DNA from: DAISKN01 sp964553925
GTDB lineage: Bacteria > Acidobacteriota > Vicinamibacteria > Marinacidobacterales > SMYC01
NCBI GenBank assembly: GCA_964553925.1
Contig: CAZKNR010000560.1
Span: forward strand, 1 to 64,000
DNA length: 64,000 bases
Direction: 5' to 3'
The notes under the pieces are model-generated. The model had not been told where the DNA came from and searched no databases. It saw nothing but the letters and a program-made list of their open reading frames with translations. Position 1 is the first letter of the stretch. Each line of letters opens with the position of its first letter. Both the position numbers and the translations under genes were made by a program. Shown piece by piece: positions 1-8,192 of this stretch.

Positions 1-60
1 GGCGAAGGAGAGCCCGGCGACGCCGGCGCCCACGATGACGAAGTCTTGATGTTCAGGCAT
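1..60 (-). CDS. N-terminus of an FAD/NAD(P)-binding oxidoreductase (cut by window edge)
   Basis: Only the first 20 codons are inside the window. They read MPEHQDFVIVGAGVAGLSFA, which is a beta strand followed by the GxGxxG dinucleotide-binding loop, the standard start of amine-oxidase, UDP-galactopyranose mutase or phytoene-dehydrogenase-like flavoproteins. The ATG lies 21 bases after the stop of the upstream membrane protein gene on the same strand, so it probably belongs to the same envelope-sugar operon. The exact enzyme cannot be told from this stub; a UDP-galactopyranose mutase-like role would fit the neighbours but is a guess. Confidence 0.75.
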   Translation of the reverse strand, partial: MPEHQDFVIVGAGVAGLSFA

Positions 61-81
61 GCGGCGCTTGTCAGTATATTT

Positions 82-2100
82 TCATCGAGGGACCACCGCC
101 AGAATCGTCACACCGGGATTCGAGAAGACGGTCCGAAAAAGAGCCGGGGATTCGAAGAGCCTCCTCAGCCGCTCTCCCCGAGTCTGGATCTCGCGCGAGC
201 CGACGAACAGATAGTCGATACCGAGATCCGTCGCGAGACGGTGGGCCTGGAAGGGATCTCCCGACGTAAAGATCGGCCGGACCTCTCTTCGCTCGCGGAC
301 GCGATACTTTCGAAGATCGAGAAGGAAGATGGGACTCCCCACCGCCATCCTGCGTTCCGCGATGGCCGGAAGGAGAGCCCACTGGCCGAGCTCCCTCGCC
401 CTCACGTCCCACTGCACCAGGGAGTCCCTGGGGGTCTCCCTTCGCATCCACTGGAGAGCCTCCCACTCATCGCGGCTCACCACCGTCGTCCAGCGGAACT
501 CTCCCGCGGAGAGGTTCCGGTTCGAGATGTCCTGGGCATTCACGAGGTCGAGGACCGCGGTTACGACCGCGGGGGCGATCGCGAGGGAGTGACGGGCGCG
601 GAGGGGGCTTTTGAAGGCGGGCGCCGCGAGAAAACCTAGCGCCACCAGGAGGACACTTCCCGCGCGCCAGGCCATCCACACTCCCTCGTAGCCCTTCAAA
701 TCCAGAAACAGAACCGCGACGAGCGCGAGCCCCGCGAGAGCCGCGATCTCAGAATCGAAGCGGCGGAGGCCGGACCGGGCTCGAAAACAACACAGCAGAG
801 AGAGCGCACCGCAATCGAGGAGCAAGACGGAGAAGAGCTCGGGCCACTGGGGCTTCCGGAGGGCGAGGGCGCCTCCCGCGTCGCCGAAGAATCCGAGGGC
901 CACGTATCCTCCGAGGAAGAGGAGCGCCGGTGCGGCGGTCCAGAGCGAGAGATCGAGGAAGCGCCGGAAGGAGCGTGACCGAAACAACAGGACGGAGACG
1001 GTCCAGGGTCCAGCGAGGATGGCGGTCACGATGCTCGTGCCCGCCATCCCTCCCAGAAGCACACCGAGGAGGACCGACCCCGAGCGATCCCGGGGCTCGC
1101 CACGAAGAACCAGCACGAGGAGAACGACCAGAAGGCTGTAGCTGAAGAGGTGCTGGGGCGTGTAGAGGACGGAGCGGTGGAGTCCGTCGAGGGACACGAG
1201 CCCGAGAACCCATCGTCCGAACGCGTCGACGTTCGTGTCGCGAAAGCTCCCGGCGCCGAGAAGGCTTCGGGCGAGCGTCAGAGGTCCTTCGTAGCTCACC
1301 GCGGCCAGGGTTACCGCCGTCGCCAGAAACGCGCGGGATGGGGCGAGGCCGAGCTCTCTTCCCGCGCCGAAGAGAAGGCCGGTGAAGAGCATGCCTGATG
1401 CGAGGTAGAGAGAAAGGAGCGCCGCCTGGTTCGTTCCCGAGGCGCCGAAGGCAGCGGGGTGCCCGAAGAAGAGCCAGTAATAATGAAGAGACTCCCCGGA
1501 ATAGAAGGGGTTCGCGGGCGGGTACGTCCCTTTCTGGAGCTCGGCCACGACCGACAAGTGCGTCATGAGGTCAGCGCTGAAGTAGGCGCGGAAGGCGACG
1601 CCGTCGGCCACCCGGGCTCCCACGCTGAGAAACGGTAGCGCGACCAGCAGGAGAGGAAGGAGAAGGGCCGCCGCGAAGAAGCCGCCAGAGGCGTCGCCGT
1701 TCCCGCGAGCCCCGCCTTCGCCAAGGCTACGGCGGGCGAGCCTTTCGGGCACGAACGAGGAGAGGAGCCGGAAAACGAAATAGAGCCCGATCGAGGAGGC
1801 GACCATGGTCCCCGCGCCAAGGAGCTCGAAGCGCGCGAGAACGCTCGCCGCGAGCGAGCTGGCCAGGTAGCCGAGGGCCGCACCCGCGAGGACCGCGAAC
1901 GAGCCGTCGAGCCATCTTTTCGCGAGAGGAATCCCCGGGGCGACGAAGATCGCGAGCGAGAGCGCGTAGAGCGCCGCTTTCGGCACCGAGCCGAAGAGGA
2001 GGGCGGAGAGAGCGAGGGCGAGGGCGAGAACCGCTCCCGTCGCGGCGCGCTCCAGGCTCCCGCTTCCGGTTATTTCTGCGCTCGGATCATGATGTGCCAT
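82..2100 (-). CDS. Polytopic membrane protein, GT-C/DUF2298-like glycosyltransferase candidate
   Basis: A 672-residue protein with about a dozen hydrophobic segments, starting near residue 16 (AVLALALALSALLFGSVP), and a soluble C-terminal tail. The tail has the pattern common in large membrane glycosyltransferase-like proteins: WEALQWMRRETP, then IDYLFVG and RLFESPALFRTVFSN. I infer a GT-C-fold enzyme, or an uncharacterised membrane protein of the same style, acting on lipid-linked sugars; no catalytic motif is certain. The reading frame stays open upstream to 2349, but that part runs through the methyltransferase gene and is low-complexity, so I place the start at the ATG of MAHHDPSAE. The start overlaps the upstream methyltransferase by 31 bases, suggesting coupled translation. 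Confidence 0.7.
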   Translation of the reverse strand: MAHHDPSAEITGSGSLERAATGAVLALALALSALLFGSVPKAALYALSLAIFVAPGIPLAKRWLDGSFAVLAGAALGYLASSLAASVLARFELLGAGTMVASSIGLYFVFRLLSSFVPERLARRSLGEGGARGNGDASGGFFAAALLLPLLLVALPFLSVGARVADGVAFRAYFSADLMTHLSVVAELQKGTYPPANPFYSGESLHYYWLFFGHPAAFGASGTNQAALLSLYLASGMLFTGLLFGAGRELGLAPSRAFLATAVTLAAVSYEGPLTLARSLLGAGSFRDTNVDAFGRWVLGLVSLDGLHRSVLYTPQHLFSYSLLVVLLVLVLRGEPRDRSGSVLLGVLLGGMAGTSIVTAILAGPWTVSVLLFRSRSFRRFLDLSLWTAAPALLFLGGYVALGFFGDAGGALALRKPQWPELFSVLLLDCGALSLLCCFRARSGLRRFDSEIAALAGLALVAVLFLDLKGYEGVWMAWRAGSVLLVALGFLAAPAFKSPLRARHSLAIAPAVVTAVLDLVNAQDISNRNLSAGEFRWTTVVSRDEWEALQWMRRETPRDSLVQWDVRARELGQWALLPAIAERRMAVGSPIFLLDLRKYRVRERREVRPIFTSGDPFQAHRLATDLGIDYLFVGSREIQTRGERLRRLFESPALFRTVFSNPGVTILAVVPR

Positions 2101-2843
2101 CCGAGAGGTCTCCGAATGGCGTCGGGCAGGATCTCGAAGAACGGAACCAGCAGGTAGTTGTTGAGCTTGGCGAAGGCGTTGTCGAACTTCACCGTTCTTT
2201 TGGGAAACCGGTCCACGTGGATCTTGACGTTCTCGAACCGATGAAAGAGCTTTCGGCACTCGGAGGCGCTGTACTTGCGGATGATGGGAGCGTCTTCGTC
2301 CTTGTGCTCGACGTTCGTGCCCGAAATCCAGGCGACGAAATTGAACCACGAGACGCGGTTGTAGAGCATGATCACGGCTTCGCCGCCGGGCTTCAGCACG
2401 CGATGGACTTCCGCGATCGCTCGTTCGGTATCGACCGTGTGATGGAGGACTCCGTGGGAGTAGACCACGTCGAAGGTCTCGCCGGGAAACTCGAGGGCCT
2501 CCGCGTTACCCTGCCGGATGTCCCCGGAATAGCCTTCGCGCGCGAGGTTCCGCGTCGCTAGGTCGACGGCGTTCTCCGTCAGGTCGCGGGCCGACACCGA
2601 AGCGCCCGCGCGGGCGAACTGCATGAGATCGATTCCCGCGCCGCAGCCAATCTCAAGGATCTTCTTTCCCTTGTAGCGGGGAAAATCGACGTACGCCCGG
2701 AGGTAGTCGATCTTGTCGTACCGGTACTTCTCGAGAGCGTCGAAGAACTCCGCCGAGCCTATGGGAAGATCCGTGACTTCGATGTCGTTGACGTACTCGT
2801 TCCAGTACCGGCGCACGTCCTCCAGAGTGTGAGCGTTTTCCAT
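2070..2843 (-). CDS. Class I SAM-dependent methyltransferase
   Basis: A 257-residue protein with a clear Rossmann methyltransferase core. Motif I is ILEIGCGAGIDLMQFARAG, followed by the acidic strand-2 region (VSARDLTENAVDLA), VVYSHGVLHHTVD (motif II/III) and HRVLKPGGEAVIML. It resembles UbiE/Methyltransf_11 enzymes that modify small molecules or glycans. The C-terminal part (RKYSASECRKLFHRFENVKIHVDRFPKR) is typical of methyltransferases in sugar or lipid biosynthesis clusters. ATG at 2843 is preferred; a TTG at 2864 would add seven residues. It overlaps the GT-C-like gene downstream, so the two are probably co-expressed. The substrate is unknown. Confidence 0.85.
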   Translation of the reverse strand: MENAHTLEDVRRYWNEYVNDIEVTDLPIGSAEFFDALEKYRYDKIDYLRAYVDFPRYKGKKILEIGCGAGIDLMQFARAGASVSARDLTENAVDLATRNLAREGYSGDIRQGNAEALEFPGETFDVVYSHGVLHHTVDTERAIAEVHRVLKPGGEAVIMLYNRVSWFNFVAWISGTNVEHKDEDAPIIRKYSASECRKLFHRFENVKIHVDRFPKRTVKFDNAFAKLNNYLLVPFFEILPDAIRRPLGWHIMIRAQK

Positions 2844-2918
2844 GGACGACGCGGAGTCTAGCAAGCCCCCCGAAGTCGATCAAGGAAGAGAACGCTGAGC
2901 GGATTGAAGAGTGTAAGA

Positions 2919-2984
2919 AGGGGATATGGGGATAACGGGGATTGTCCTATCTCCTTATCCCCTCCCGTCTCCCTTATCCCCCTT
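2919..2984. repeat. G/C-run repeat with nested inverted arms (GGGGATAA / TTATCCCC)
   Basis: The 256-base gap between two divergent genes carries several copies of GGGGATA-type blocks: GGGGATAT near 2920 and GGGGATAA at 2928-2935. Complementary blocks TTATCCCC lie at 2955-2962 and 2974-2981. They can fold into alternative hairpins. It is not a protein gene and not a clean terminator. It looks like a small intergenic repeat element, but whether it recurs elsewhere in the genome cannot be seen from this window. The rest of the gap holds a TATAAT at 3047-3052 that could serve the plus-strand gene. Confidence 0.5.
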
Positions 2985-3099
2985 TGCCTTGGGATTTCCT
3001 TCTTTGAGCCTTTGCGTTGAAACTCTTCTCTACCTACAAGGACGTCTATAATGGCGTCCCAGGTGACCGACTGTTCCCGCGCGCTCATGACGTATTTCC

Positions 3100-4941
3100 A
3101 TGCGTGAGCACCGAGGCGCTCTCGCTCTCATCGGCACCATCGGGCTGGTCCTCGCGGGATTCGCCCTGACGGTCGATTACCCAAAGACCGCGGGGACGTT
3201 CTGGAGCGATGGCGCGACCTACTACGCCATGGCCCATAGCTTCGCGTTCGACTACGATCTCGTCTACGAGCGCGAGGATCTGGTCCGGGTGTTCCGAGAG
3301 TTCCGGAGCGGCCCCTCGGGACTCTTCTTGAAGCGGGGTCGCGAGCTGGACCTGACCCTCACGAGCCGGATTCCTTTTCTGGTGAGCGAAGGACCCCTGA
3401 CTTCGAAGCTCTACTACGCCAAGTCGTTCCTCTACTCCCTCGCCGCCGCCCCCTTCGTGCGCGTCGCCGGCACGAACGGTCTTCTGCTGCTTCACGCGGT
3501 TCTCCTGACCGCGGTTCTTTTCGCGGGCTACTTCTTTCTCGCGGCCTTCGTCTCCCGGGGGCTCGCCCTGGCATCGACCCTGACGTTTTTCTTCGCATCG
3601 GTCGTACCCGCCTACTTCGTCTGGCTCACGCCCGAGCTTTTCAATCTCTGCCTGGTTTTTCTCGGCGCGTTCTTCTGGCTCTACAAAGAGCGGGCGGAGG
3701 ACCCGCCGCGTCTTCTGCGCGGGGTCACGTCCGACCTCGTCGCCGCGGCGATTTGGGGAGCGGTGACGTACTCGAAGCCGAACAACGTGTTCTTGATCGC
3801 GCCCCTGCTCGGCTTACTCTTCTTTCGGCGTCAATGGATGCGCGGACTTTCGACCGCTGTCGTGTTCGCCCTGTTTCTAGGCGGTTTCTTCCTCGCGAAC
3901 CTGCTGATCACGGGAGACATGAACTACCAGGGCGGCGAGCGCAAGACATTCAGCGGCACCTATCCGTATCAGCTTTCGGATCTCACGTTCGAGAACACGG
4001 GACTCTCCATGAGGACCGACATCATCTACACCCACCAGCCGTGGGACATCGTGGCGCACGACCTGTACTTCTTCTACGTGGGGCGGTTTTCCGGGGTGGC
4101 GGTTTACTTCTTTCCCGCGGTCGCGGCGCTGGCCCTGTTCCTGTTCTCGCGGGAGAAACGCCCCTACCAGTGGCTGGTACTGGCGGTAGCGACGTTCGGG
4201 GGGCTGCTCCTCGTCGTTTGGAGTCCGACGAATTACTTCGGCGGGAGCGGGACCCTGGGAAACCGCTACTTTACCAATCTATTTCCGCTCTACTTCTTTC
4301 TCGTCGGGAACGTCACCCGGCCTCTCGTCCCGATCGTGGCGTCATGGGGCGCGGCTTCGATATTTCTGACGTCGATTCTGGCGGGACCGTTCGAGGCGGG
4401 GCGCCGTCCCGGCGAGCACGCCACGAGTGGAGTTTTCAAATGGCTTCCGCCCGAGCTTTCGGCGATCAACCACTTACCGACCAATAGCGATCCGCAGAAG
4501 TTCCGGCAGCGCTTCGACGAGAGTTTCCTCGGCTACTTCCTCGACAACAACACCTGGGGTAGAGAGCGGCGCAGTCCGGGAGGCCTCGGATTCCACGTGA
4601 GGGGGGCCACCGAGGCCGAGCTGGTGGTGCGGACGGGCATCGAGCTCAAGCGGCTCGTGGTGCGGGTGACGAACGTGGCGAGCGAGAAGAACCGGGTGAG
4701 GGTCTGCGCGCCTGGAGGATGCGAGAGCCGGGTGCTGCATCCGGGCGGCAAGGAGATCCTCGAGATCCCCGCGGGCCGCCCGTTTCCCTACGAAGACTTC
4801 GGACAGCGCACGTATTGCTACCTGGTGACGATCGAGACGGAGAAAGGCTCCATCCCGCTCCTCGAGAGCCGGGGGGAAACCGACTGGCGATATCTCGGCG
4901 CTTTCGTCCACATCGAGGCCGATCCCTACCCGGGGATCTAG
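3100..4941 (+). CDS. Polytopic membrane protein, GT-C-like glycosyltransferase candidate
   Basis: A 613-residue protein with an N-terminal transmembrane helix (LALIGTIGLVLAGFALTV). A loop rich in acidic and aromatic residues follows (FWSDGATYYAMAHSFAFDYDLVYERED), then about ten more membrane helices to residue 430 or so, and a soluble C-terminal beta-rich domain (ELVVRTGIELKRLVVRVTN). A first periplasmic loop with Asp/Glu residues followed by many helices is the general plan of GT-C enzymes and their relatives. I infer a surface-sugar role like its divergent neighbours, without a clear family match. ATG at 3100 has no good ribosome site; a possible -10 box (TATAAT) lies at 3047-3052. The 3' end overlaps the convergent PilZ gene by four bases. 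Confidence 0.65.
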   Translation: MREHRGALALIGTIGLVLAGFALTVDYPKTAGTFWSDGATYYAMAHSFAFDYDLVYEREDLVRVFREFRSGPSGLFLKRGRELDLTLTSRIPFLVSEGPLTSKLYYAKSFLYSLAAAPFVRVAGTNGLLLLHAVLLTAVLFAGYFFLAAFVSRGLALASTLTFFFASVVPAYFVWLTPELFNLCLVFLGAFFWLYKERAEDPPRLLRGVTSDLVAAAIWGAVTYSKPNNVFLIAPLLGLLFFRRQWMRGLSTAVVFALFLGGFFLANLLITGDMNYQGGERKTFSGTYPYQLSDLTFENTGLSMRTDIIYTHQPWDIVAHDLYFFYVGRFSGVAVYFFPAVAALALFLFSREKRPYQWLVLAVATFGGLLLVVWSPTNYFGGSGTLGNRYFTNLFPLYFFLVGNVTRPLVPIVASWGAASIFLTSILAGPFEAGRRPGEHATSGVFKWLPPELSAINHLPTNSDPQKFRQRFDESFLGYFLDNNTWGRERRSPGGLGFHVRGATEAELVVRTGIELKRLVVRVTNVASEKNRVRVCAPGGCESRVLHPGGKEILEIPAGRPFPYEDFGQRTYCYLVTIETEKGSIPLLESRGETDWRYLGAFVHIEADPYPGI

Positions 4942-5543
4942 ATCTCGACGAACTCTCGTCCGATGAACTCCGGCGCGAGCGAGGTGGCGTCCACTCCCGA
5001 GAGATGGCGGACCAGCGAGTCGATGACCATAGCGTCGAGGTAGGTCTCGACGAGCCCCTTCTTGGAAACGAAGCTCACGCCCATTCCCGGCGGAAGGAGC
5101 GAAGTCGAGATTCCCCGCTCGGTGGCCCACACCACTTTTGCCGGAGTCTCGATGAGCGAATCATTGATGGCGTCGGGACTCGAGAGATAGATGGTGACGG
5201 GGGAATCGACGGGCAGCAGATGCTTCGCCGAAAGGAACAGACCGCCGCGGCTCACGTTCACGGCTAGACCCGCGTGAAACTCGCCGCCTGCCGCGAAGAT
5301 CATCTCGGTCTCGAGCGGTACCCTGAGGCGCTCGCGGGCGGTGACCTTCAAGAGCACGTCCGCCGCGGAGAAGCGGCGCGTCACCCGGCGCGGCGCGAGG
5401 CCGGTGTGTGCCATCAGCAGATCGTAGAAGTCCTTCAGCTCAGTGAAGCGCCGCTCCTCATCCGGGCTGAGCTTTCCGCCGCGCTGGACTTTCGCGTCGT
5501 TCAGGATCGCGAACTCACCGATCAGATCGAGAATGGTTTTCAT
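4938..5543 (-). CDS. PilZ-domain protein
   Basis: A 201-residue protein. Residues 1-60 form a charged helical region (LSPDEERRFTELKDFYDLLM). The C-terminal part matches the TIGR02266-like PilZ pattern: LRVPLETEMIF, then AVNVSRGGLFLSAKHLLPVDSPVTI, and GMGVSFV. The canonical c-di-GMP motif is RxxxR followed by D/NxSxxG. Here NVSRGG fits the second half, and the RRVTRR stretch near residue 52 could supply the arginines. Known PilZ proteins act in motility or envelope control; the partner here is unknown. ATG at 5543 has a good GGGGAG ribosome site. It is convergent with, and overlaps, the GT-C-like gene by four bases. Confidence 0.8.
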   Translation of the reverse strand: MKTILDLIGEFAILNDAKVQRGGKLSPDEERRFTELKDFYDLLMAHTGLAPRRVTRRFSAADVLLKVTARERLRVPLETEMIFAAGGEFHAGLAVNVSRGGLFLSAKHLLPVDSPVTIYLSSPDAINDSLIETPAKVVWATERGISTSLLPPGMGVSFVSKKGLVETYLDAMVIDSLVRHLSGVDATSLAPEFIGREFVEI

Positions 5544-5603
5544 TGAGTCTCCCCGATGTGCGCAGCTTCTCCAGGCTCAACAGGTCCTCGGGGGGGAAGA
5601 CAA

Positions 5604-5641
5604 AAAAGCCCAAAAGCCCAAAAGCCCAAAAGCCCAAAAAG
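5604..5641. repeat. 8-bp tandem repeat (AAAAGCCC)n
   Basis: Four perfect copies of AAAAGCCC run from 5604 to 5635, followed by a partial copy, in the gap between the PilZ gene and the asparaginase gene. The remainder of the 207-base gap has no gene that I can see. The array is too short and lacks spacers for a CRISPR; it looks like a slippage-prone microsatellite. Confidence 0.9.
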
Positions 5642-5750
5642 TGATTATGCGATTATCCACGACGACCCTTGGCCTCGTCGGTGATTTCGAGAGTCCCCCT
5701 TTCCCCCATATGTGGGATTACACCCGGTTCTGATCTAACATCTATTTAAC

Positions 5751-6812
5751 GTGACGCAGAGGCTCCTCCCGGTCGGCGCGGCGATTCTGATCGCCATCCT
5801 CAGTCCCCGTCTCTCGAGCGCGATTCCCGCGATTCCCCCAATTCCCAAAGTCCACCTTCTCGGAACCGGCGGCACGATCGCCGGAGGGAGGGGGGGCGCG
5901 CTCGGGGCCGGCGATCTCGCGTCCCTCGTCTCGGACCTTTTGAGCGTCGCCGAGGTCTCGGTCGAGGATTACTCGAATATCGGAAGCTCGCGCATGACTC
6001 CCGAGCTGCAGTTCCGGCTGGCGCAGCGGGTTTCGACTTTGTTTCAGGAGCGGTCCGATCTTTCCGGAATCGTCATCACTCATGGAACCGACTCCCTCGA
6101 GGAGACCGCGTTTCTCCTGGACCTGGTGGTCCCCGCGGGAAGACCCGTGGTGTTTGCGGCGGCGCAGCGGCCCCCGCGTGACAGCGACACCGACGGCCCT
6201 CGCAATCTCCTGAACGCTATCCGCATCGCCGCGCTTCCGGGAGCGGCGGGGCTCGGAGTCCTGGTGACGCTCAACGACGAGATTCACGCCGCCCGCGACG
6301 TCCGCAAGACGCATGCCGTCGCCTTGAACGCCTTCGTCTCCCCCTGGGTCGGACCGATCGGCCAGGTGGACTCGGGACGCGTCTTTCTCTACCACCGGCC
6401 CGCCCGCCTTCTCACGATCGAGGCGCCAGGCATCGAGCCCCGGGTGGACCTGGTTACGCTCTACGCCGGAAGCGACGGAAGCGCCATCAAAAGCGCGGCC
6501 GCTTCGGGAGTGCGCGGCATCGTGATAGAGGTGTTCGGGCGCGGGAACATTCCGCCGGAGGCGATGGAGGCGGTGACGGAAGCGCGAGAAAAAGGCATCG
6601 TCGTGGCCTTCAGCACCCGCACCGGGGGCGGCCGCGTCGAGCTCGGCGAAGACGCGAAGCGCGCGGGGGTGCTCTCGGCGGAGGACCTCGACGGTTTGAA
6701 GGCTCGCATCGTCCTCGTGGTCGCGCTCGGGGCCGGCACGGACTCCGCTGGAATCGCTTCTTACTTCCGGCGTCTCGCGGGAGAGCTCGATTCTTCCGTC
6801 GACTCGAACTAG
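5751..6812 (+). CDS. Type II-like L-asparaginase, exported
   Basis: A 353-residue asparaginase that hydrolyses asparagine to aspartate and ammonia. The first active-site signature is LLGTGGTIAGG, with the nucleophilic Thr near residue 38. The second is ITHGTDSLEETAFLLDL, supplying the Thr-Asp pair. The ARDVRKTHAVALNAF stretch carries the conserved Lys region. The N-terminus (residues 1-25, VGAAILIAILSPRLSSA) looks like a signal peptide, which supports periplasmic placement. The start is a GTG, chosen because it begins the signal peptide; there is no strong ribosome site. It converges with a degraded kup fragment, and the two stop codons overlap. Confidence 0.93.
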   Translation: MTQRLLPVGAAILIAILSPRLSSAIPAIPPIPKVHLLGTGGTIAGGRGGALGAGDLASLVSDLLSVAEVSVEDYSNIGSSRMTPELQFRLAQRVSTLFQERSDLSGIVITHGTDSLEETAFLLDLVVPAGRPVVFAAAQRPPRDSDTDGPRNLLNAIRIAALPGAAGLGVLVTLNDEIHAARDVRKTHAVALNAFVSPWVGPIGQVDSGRVFLYHRPARLLTIEAPGIEPRVDLVTLYAGSDGSAIKSAAASGVRGIVIEVFGRGNIPPEAMEAVTEAREKGIVVAFSTRTGGGRVELGEDAKRAGVLSAEDLDGLKARIVLVVALGAGTDSAGIASYFRRLAGELDSSVDSN

Positions 6813-6915
6813 ATCTCCACCTGCATTCGCACCTCGATGACCCGCGACGGAGGGGTGCGGAAAGAATCGGCGGCGCGAAGCGCGTTCAGGCCACCAGAGC
6901 GAAGGGCACGCTGTC
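6809..6915 (-). pseudogene. Frameshifted 3' remnant of a second kup gene
   Basis: On the minus strand the sequence ends NALRAADSFRTPPSRVIEVR followed by MQVEI and a stop. This matches the intact Kup C-terminus at 9329 (NALRATDFFRIPPSRVIEVR then MEVEI) in nearly every residue. Just upstream of NALR the similarity continues in another frame (VPFALVA against KLFALMT), so one base has been lost at about 6887. Nothing upstream resembles Kup. The two copies differ at many third positions, so this is an old paralogue relic rather than a recent duplication. Confidence 0.85.
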
Positions 6916-7649
6916 CAGCGCCTTCGACCTGCATCAGGAATCCTTCGACTCGCTGCGCCACCTTGGTGTAGGTTGGACCACCAAAGCGAGAGCGGCGGAA
7001 CCACGTTAGCGTCAGGTACCACCAACGTTCCGTTCGAAATCAGATTCGACCACAGTCACGGCTCATCGGTCCACGATCTGCTGGGAGTCCTCCAGTTCCC
7101 CTTCGCCTTTCTCCTGGCGAGCGGCTGGTTTCTTGGCCCCGGGACAACGCAGTACCTTGCCGTCAACGCGGCTTACTGGGTCATGGGCTTTGCTGGCGCT
7201 CTATGGATTCATCATTGGAACGAGCGCCAACGGTGACGGGGTCTAAGGCGCAAGAACCTGAAGCGACGCTCGGCTGGAATGAACGAGGAGTACCATCAAC
7301 CTCGTTCGATACGAAGGGAAGTCTGAGATTTCGGTGGGAGTGGCACGGCGACCTGCCGCGTCGAGGGCATTCCTACCCCCGTATCCGCAAGCTCTCGTAG
7401 GCGACGGTCGGAGTCGCAAGAGAAACTGTGAGCCCCTCGACTTCCGGGCGGGCGAATCGGTAGGGAGACGGCGGTCGGGCTCGGGAGCTTCTCGGGTGCG
7501 GCCTTCGAGGACCTTTAAGGCCTTCAGGGATTGCCCCGCGGCCACACGGACGCGCTCGTGACCGAGAAGCCCGGGAGGAATCAGCCCCGAAGCGGCAATG
7601 GCAATCTCGCCGTCTTGAACATGATGGTGGACATGGATCCGATTCCTCG
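6890..7649. other. Gap of about 760 bases with one weak ORF and unrecognised coding-like traces
   Basis: Between the kup remnant and the RES module there is no confident gene. A short plus-strand ORF with two membrane helices (6973-7236) is listed separately. On the minus strand, 7540-7660 reads like coding (DGEIAIAASGLIPPGLLGHE) and seems to continue in another frame near 7400-7470 (RFARPEVEGLTVSLATPTVA). That would fit a frameshifted gene relic, but I do not recognise the family. Confidence 0.4.
6973..7236 (+). CDS. Hypothetical small membrane protein or fragment
   Basis: An 87-codon ORF. Its last 55 residues form two likely membrane helices (LLGVLQFPFAFLLASGWFLG and AVNAAYWVMGFAGALWI) and a basic tail (HHWNERQR). 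The first 20 residues are low-complexity and may not be translated. It lies among decayed genes, so it could be the tail of a lost membrane protein. No family recognised. Confidence 0.3.
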   Translation: MDHQSESGGTTLASGTTNVPFEIRFDHSHGSSVHDLLGVLQFPFAFLLASGWFLGPGTTQYLAVNAAYWVMGFAGALWIHHWNERQR

Positions 7650-7688
7650 TTGACCCAAGGCCTGCCATCTGGCATAATAATTACGCCA
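7650..7688 (+). promoter_or_regulatory. Promoter and 19-bp operator palindrome of the Xre/RES module
   Basis: A -35 box TTGACC (7650-7655) is followed after exactly 17 bases by the -10 box CATAAT (7673-7678). The -10 lies inside the near-perfect palindrome TGGCATAATAATTACGCCA (7670-7688; one mismatched pair besides the central base). An operator on the -10 box is what is expected for autorepression by the antitoxin-toxin complex. Transcription should start near 7685, so the antitoxin must start at ATG 7695 or GTG 7707 rather than further upstream. Confidence 0.8.
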
Positions 7689-7694
7689 TATGAC

Positions 7695-8192
7695 ATGGGG
7701 GCAACGGTGACCACAGCGTTCACTGAGTCAACCGAGACGTCATCGGATCGATCGTCTCTGCAGCTCGCCACGGAGCTGTTGGGAGGGCGCCGCGTGCTGC
7801 ATCGGCAGGTGGCGACCGAAGAGGACGCGCACGAGTTGGTCCTGCGCGGCATTCCGGCGGAGGCGATGGCGAAACTCTTCGCGGGCGTATTGAGCCTCTC
7901 CGCGAACGTCCTCTTAGCCGCGATCGGCGTCAGCGCGCGCTCGTTCGCCCGACGCAAGGCCGCGCCCAAGACGCGCTTGCCGGTGAACGAAGGCGAGCGC
8001 CTCTGGCGCTTCGCCGAAGTGCTCGCCCACGCCACGCGCGTGTTTGGCTCGCAGGTAGAGGCCGAGCATTGGCTGGACCGCCCGGCGATCGGCCTGGATC
8101 ACCGCAAGCCTATCGATCTGCTGCGAACACATCCCGGCACGCGCCTGGTCAGTGATTACTTGACGCGCATCGAGTACGGCGTGTACGCATGA
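7695..8192 (+). CDS. Xre/MbcA/ParS-type antitoxin (DUF2384) of a RES module
   Basis: About 165 residues. The middle part is helical and Xre-like (GIPAEAMAKLFAGVLSLSAN, then AAIGVSARSFARRKAAPKTRLP). The C-terminal part is the toxin-binding domain seen in antitoxins of RES toxins: ERLWRFAEVLAHATRVFGSQ, then EAEHWLDRPAIGLDHRKPID and LLRTHPGTRLVSDYLTRIEYG. It neutralises the RES toxin and probably represses its own promoter at the palindrome just upstream. The start is ATG 7695 or GTG 7707; the GTG has a GGGGG stretch five bases ahead. Its stop overlaps the toxin start (ATGA), giving coupled translation. Confidence 0.92.
   Translation: MGATVTTAFTESTETSSDRSSLQLATELLGGRRVLHRQVATEEDAHELVLRGIPAEAMAKLFAGVLSLSANVLLAAIGVSARSFARRKAAPKTRLPVNEGERLWRFAEVLAHATRVFGSQVEAEHWLDRPAIGLDHRKPIDLLRTHPGTRLVSDYLTRIEYGVYA

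Noticed and set aside
3051..3107. 18-codon ORF before the membrane protein at 3100
   Set aside because: Its ATG overlaps the proposed -10 box and no ribosome site exists; too weak to call a leader peptide.
5604..5641. Possible CRISPR array
   Set aside because: The units are contiguous 8-mers with no spacers, and no cas genes are near.
5742..7025. Long minus-strand ORF over the asparaginase gene
   Set aside because: Arg/Asp-rich low-complexity translation, antisense to a clear asparaginase; a high-GC shadow.
7243..7668. 141-codon minus-strand ORF before the RES module
   Set aside because: Its first half looks somewhat coding and may continue in another frame, but no family could be named, so it is described only as part of the gap.
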